Shown piece after piece: positions 4,928 to 5,233 of a stretch of DNA of 5,233 nt. Made by a program: the position numbers and the translations under genes. The DNA lies in NCBI GenBank assembly GCA_030152105.1, contig JASLIH010000378.1, positions 1 through 5,233 of the forward strand. Reading direction: 5' to 3'. Below the pieces are notes generated by a model. It made no database searches and was not told where the DNA came from. It saw nothing but the letters and a program-made list of their open reading frames with translations. Source of the stretch: Actinomycetes bacterium (GTDB taxonomy: Bacteria; Actinomycetota; CALGFH01). The first letter of the stretch is position 1. Each line of letters begins with the position of its first letter.

Positions 4928-5233
4928 TCAGCCGGGTGTCGGGAGGACCTCGTAGTGGCCGATCCAGGTGTCCTTGAGCAGGTGCTCCTCGTCAGGGGTG
5001 ATGACGGCCTCCCGCCAGTGCTCGCCGGCGAACGCACGGATCGACTCGACGTCCTTCCAGACGGTCACGTAGACGTACTCGGTGGTGGCGGACGGCTCAC
5101 GGGGCCGGCCGACATGCTGGGCCACCAGCCCCGCCTGCCGCGACACGAGCGGAACGGCCGTCTCGCCAAGAAACGCCTCGAACTCCTGCTCCTTGCCGGG
5201 GTGGATCGTCGGCCGGAAGACGCGGATGATCAC
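4928..5233 (-). CDS. Antibiotic biosynthesis monooxygenase (ABM) domain protein
   Basis: A 101-residue protein of the usual length for the dimeric alpha+beta barrel ABM/YgiN-type family. Features are the first strand MIIRVFRPTIHPGKEQEFEAF (given here as MIIRVFRPTI and EQEFEAF), a central strand TEYVYVTVWKD (51-61, with W59), a helix SIRAFAGEHW (64-73), and a last strand IGHYEVL (91-97). Characterised members are cofactor-free monooxygenases acting on polyphenols or quinols, but many small relatives have no known activity and some bind haem. No signal peptide is present. The GTG start lies at the last base of the window; family members often begin M-I-x-R, so it is probably the true start, though an upstream start cannot be excluded. 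It lies 46 bp ahead of the first hydrolase on the same strand, which fits one operon in which oxidation precedes hydrolysis; that link is inferred from position only. Confidence 0.83.
   Translation of the reverse strand: MIIRVFRPTIHPGKEQEFEAFLGETAVPLVSRQAGLVAQHVGRPREPSATTEYVYVTVWKDVESIRAFAGEHWREAVITPDEEHLLKDTWIGHYEVLPTPG

Overview
The window is very GC-rich, with almost every third codon position G or C. It is densely packed, and all genes lie on the minus strand. Base composition, GGAGG-type ribosome sites, ATGA gene overlaps and the type of sensor protein at the left edge all point to an actinomycete-like bacterium (Actinomycetota). The sequence alone does not fix the genus. I see no RNA genes, CRISPR arrays, insertion sequences or phage genes.

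Read in the direction of transcription, from high to low coordinates, the layout is as follows. First comes a small antibiotic-biosynthesis-monooxygenase (ABM) fold protein (4928-5233, GTG start at the window edge). After a 46 bp gap come three related alpha/beta hydrolases in tandem: 4009-4881, 3089-4012, and the N-terminal part of 903-3092. They are joined by two ATGA stop/start overlaps. The third hydrolase has no stop codon after its conserved C-terminus. It runs through a Gly/Ala/Val-rich linker into a complete GT-B fold glycosyltransferase, giving a 729-residue hydrolase-glycosyltransferase fusion. After a further 43 bp comes the start of a polytopic membrane protein (1-859). It has the hallmarks of the N-terminal sensor region of an actinobacterial sensor histidine kinase, and its 3' part is outside the window.

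The ABM protein, the hydrolases and the glycosyltransferase look like one transcription unit with translationally coupled core genes. A reasonable inference is a short pathway in which a small molecule is oxidised, hydrolysed or rearranged, and glycosylated; the substrate is unknown. The most interesting points are the fusion itself and the altered nucleophile elbow in its hydrolase half. The catalytic Ser seen in the two free-standing paralogues is replaced there by a Trp-Cys-Asp-Met-Gly sequence, while the acid and His remain. A third point is a cap-domain signature (HSTKQ-x-EDCVGW) that stays nearly invariant in all three copies although the active-site elbow does not.
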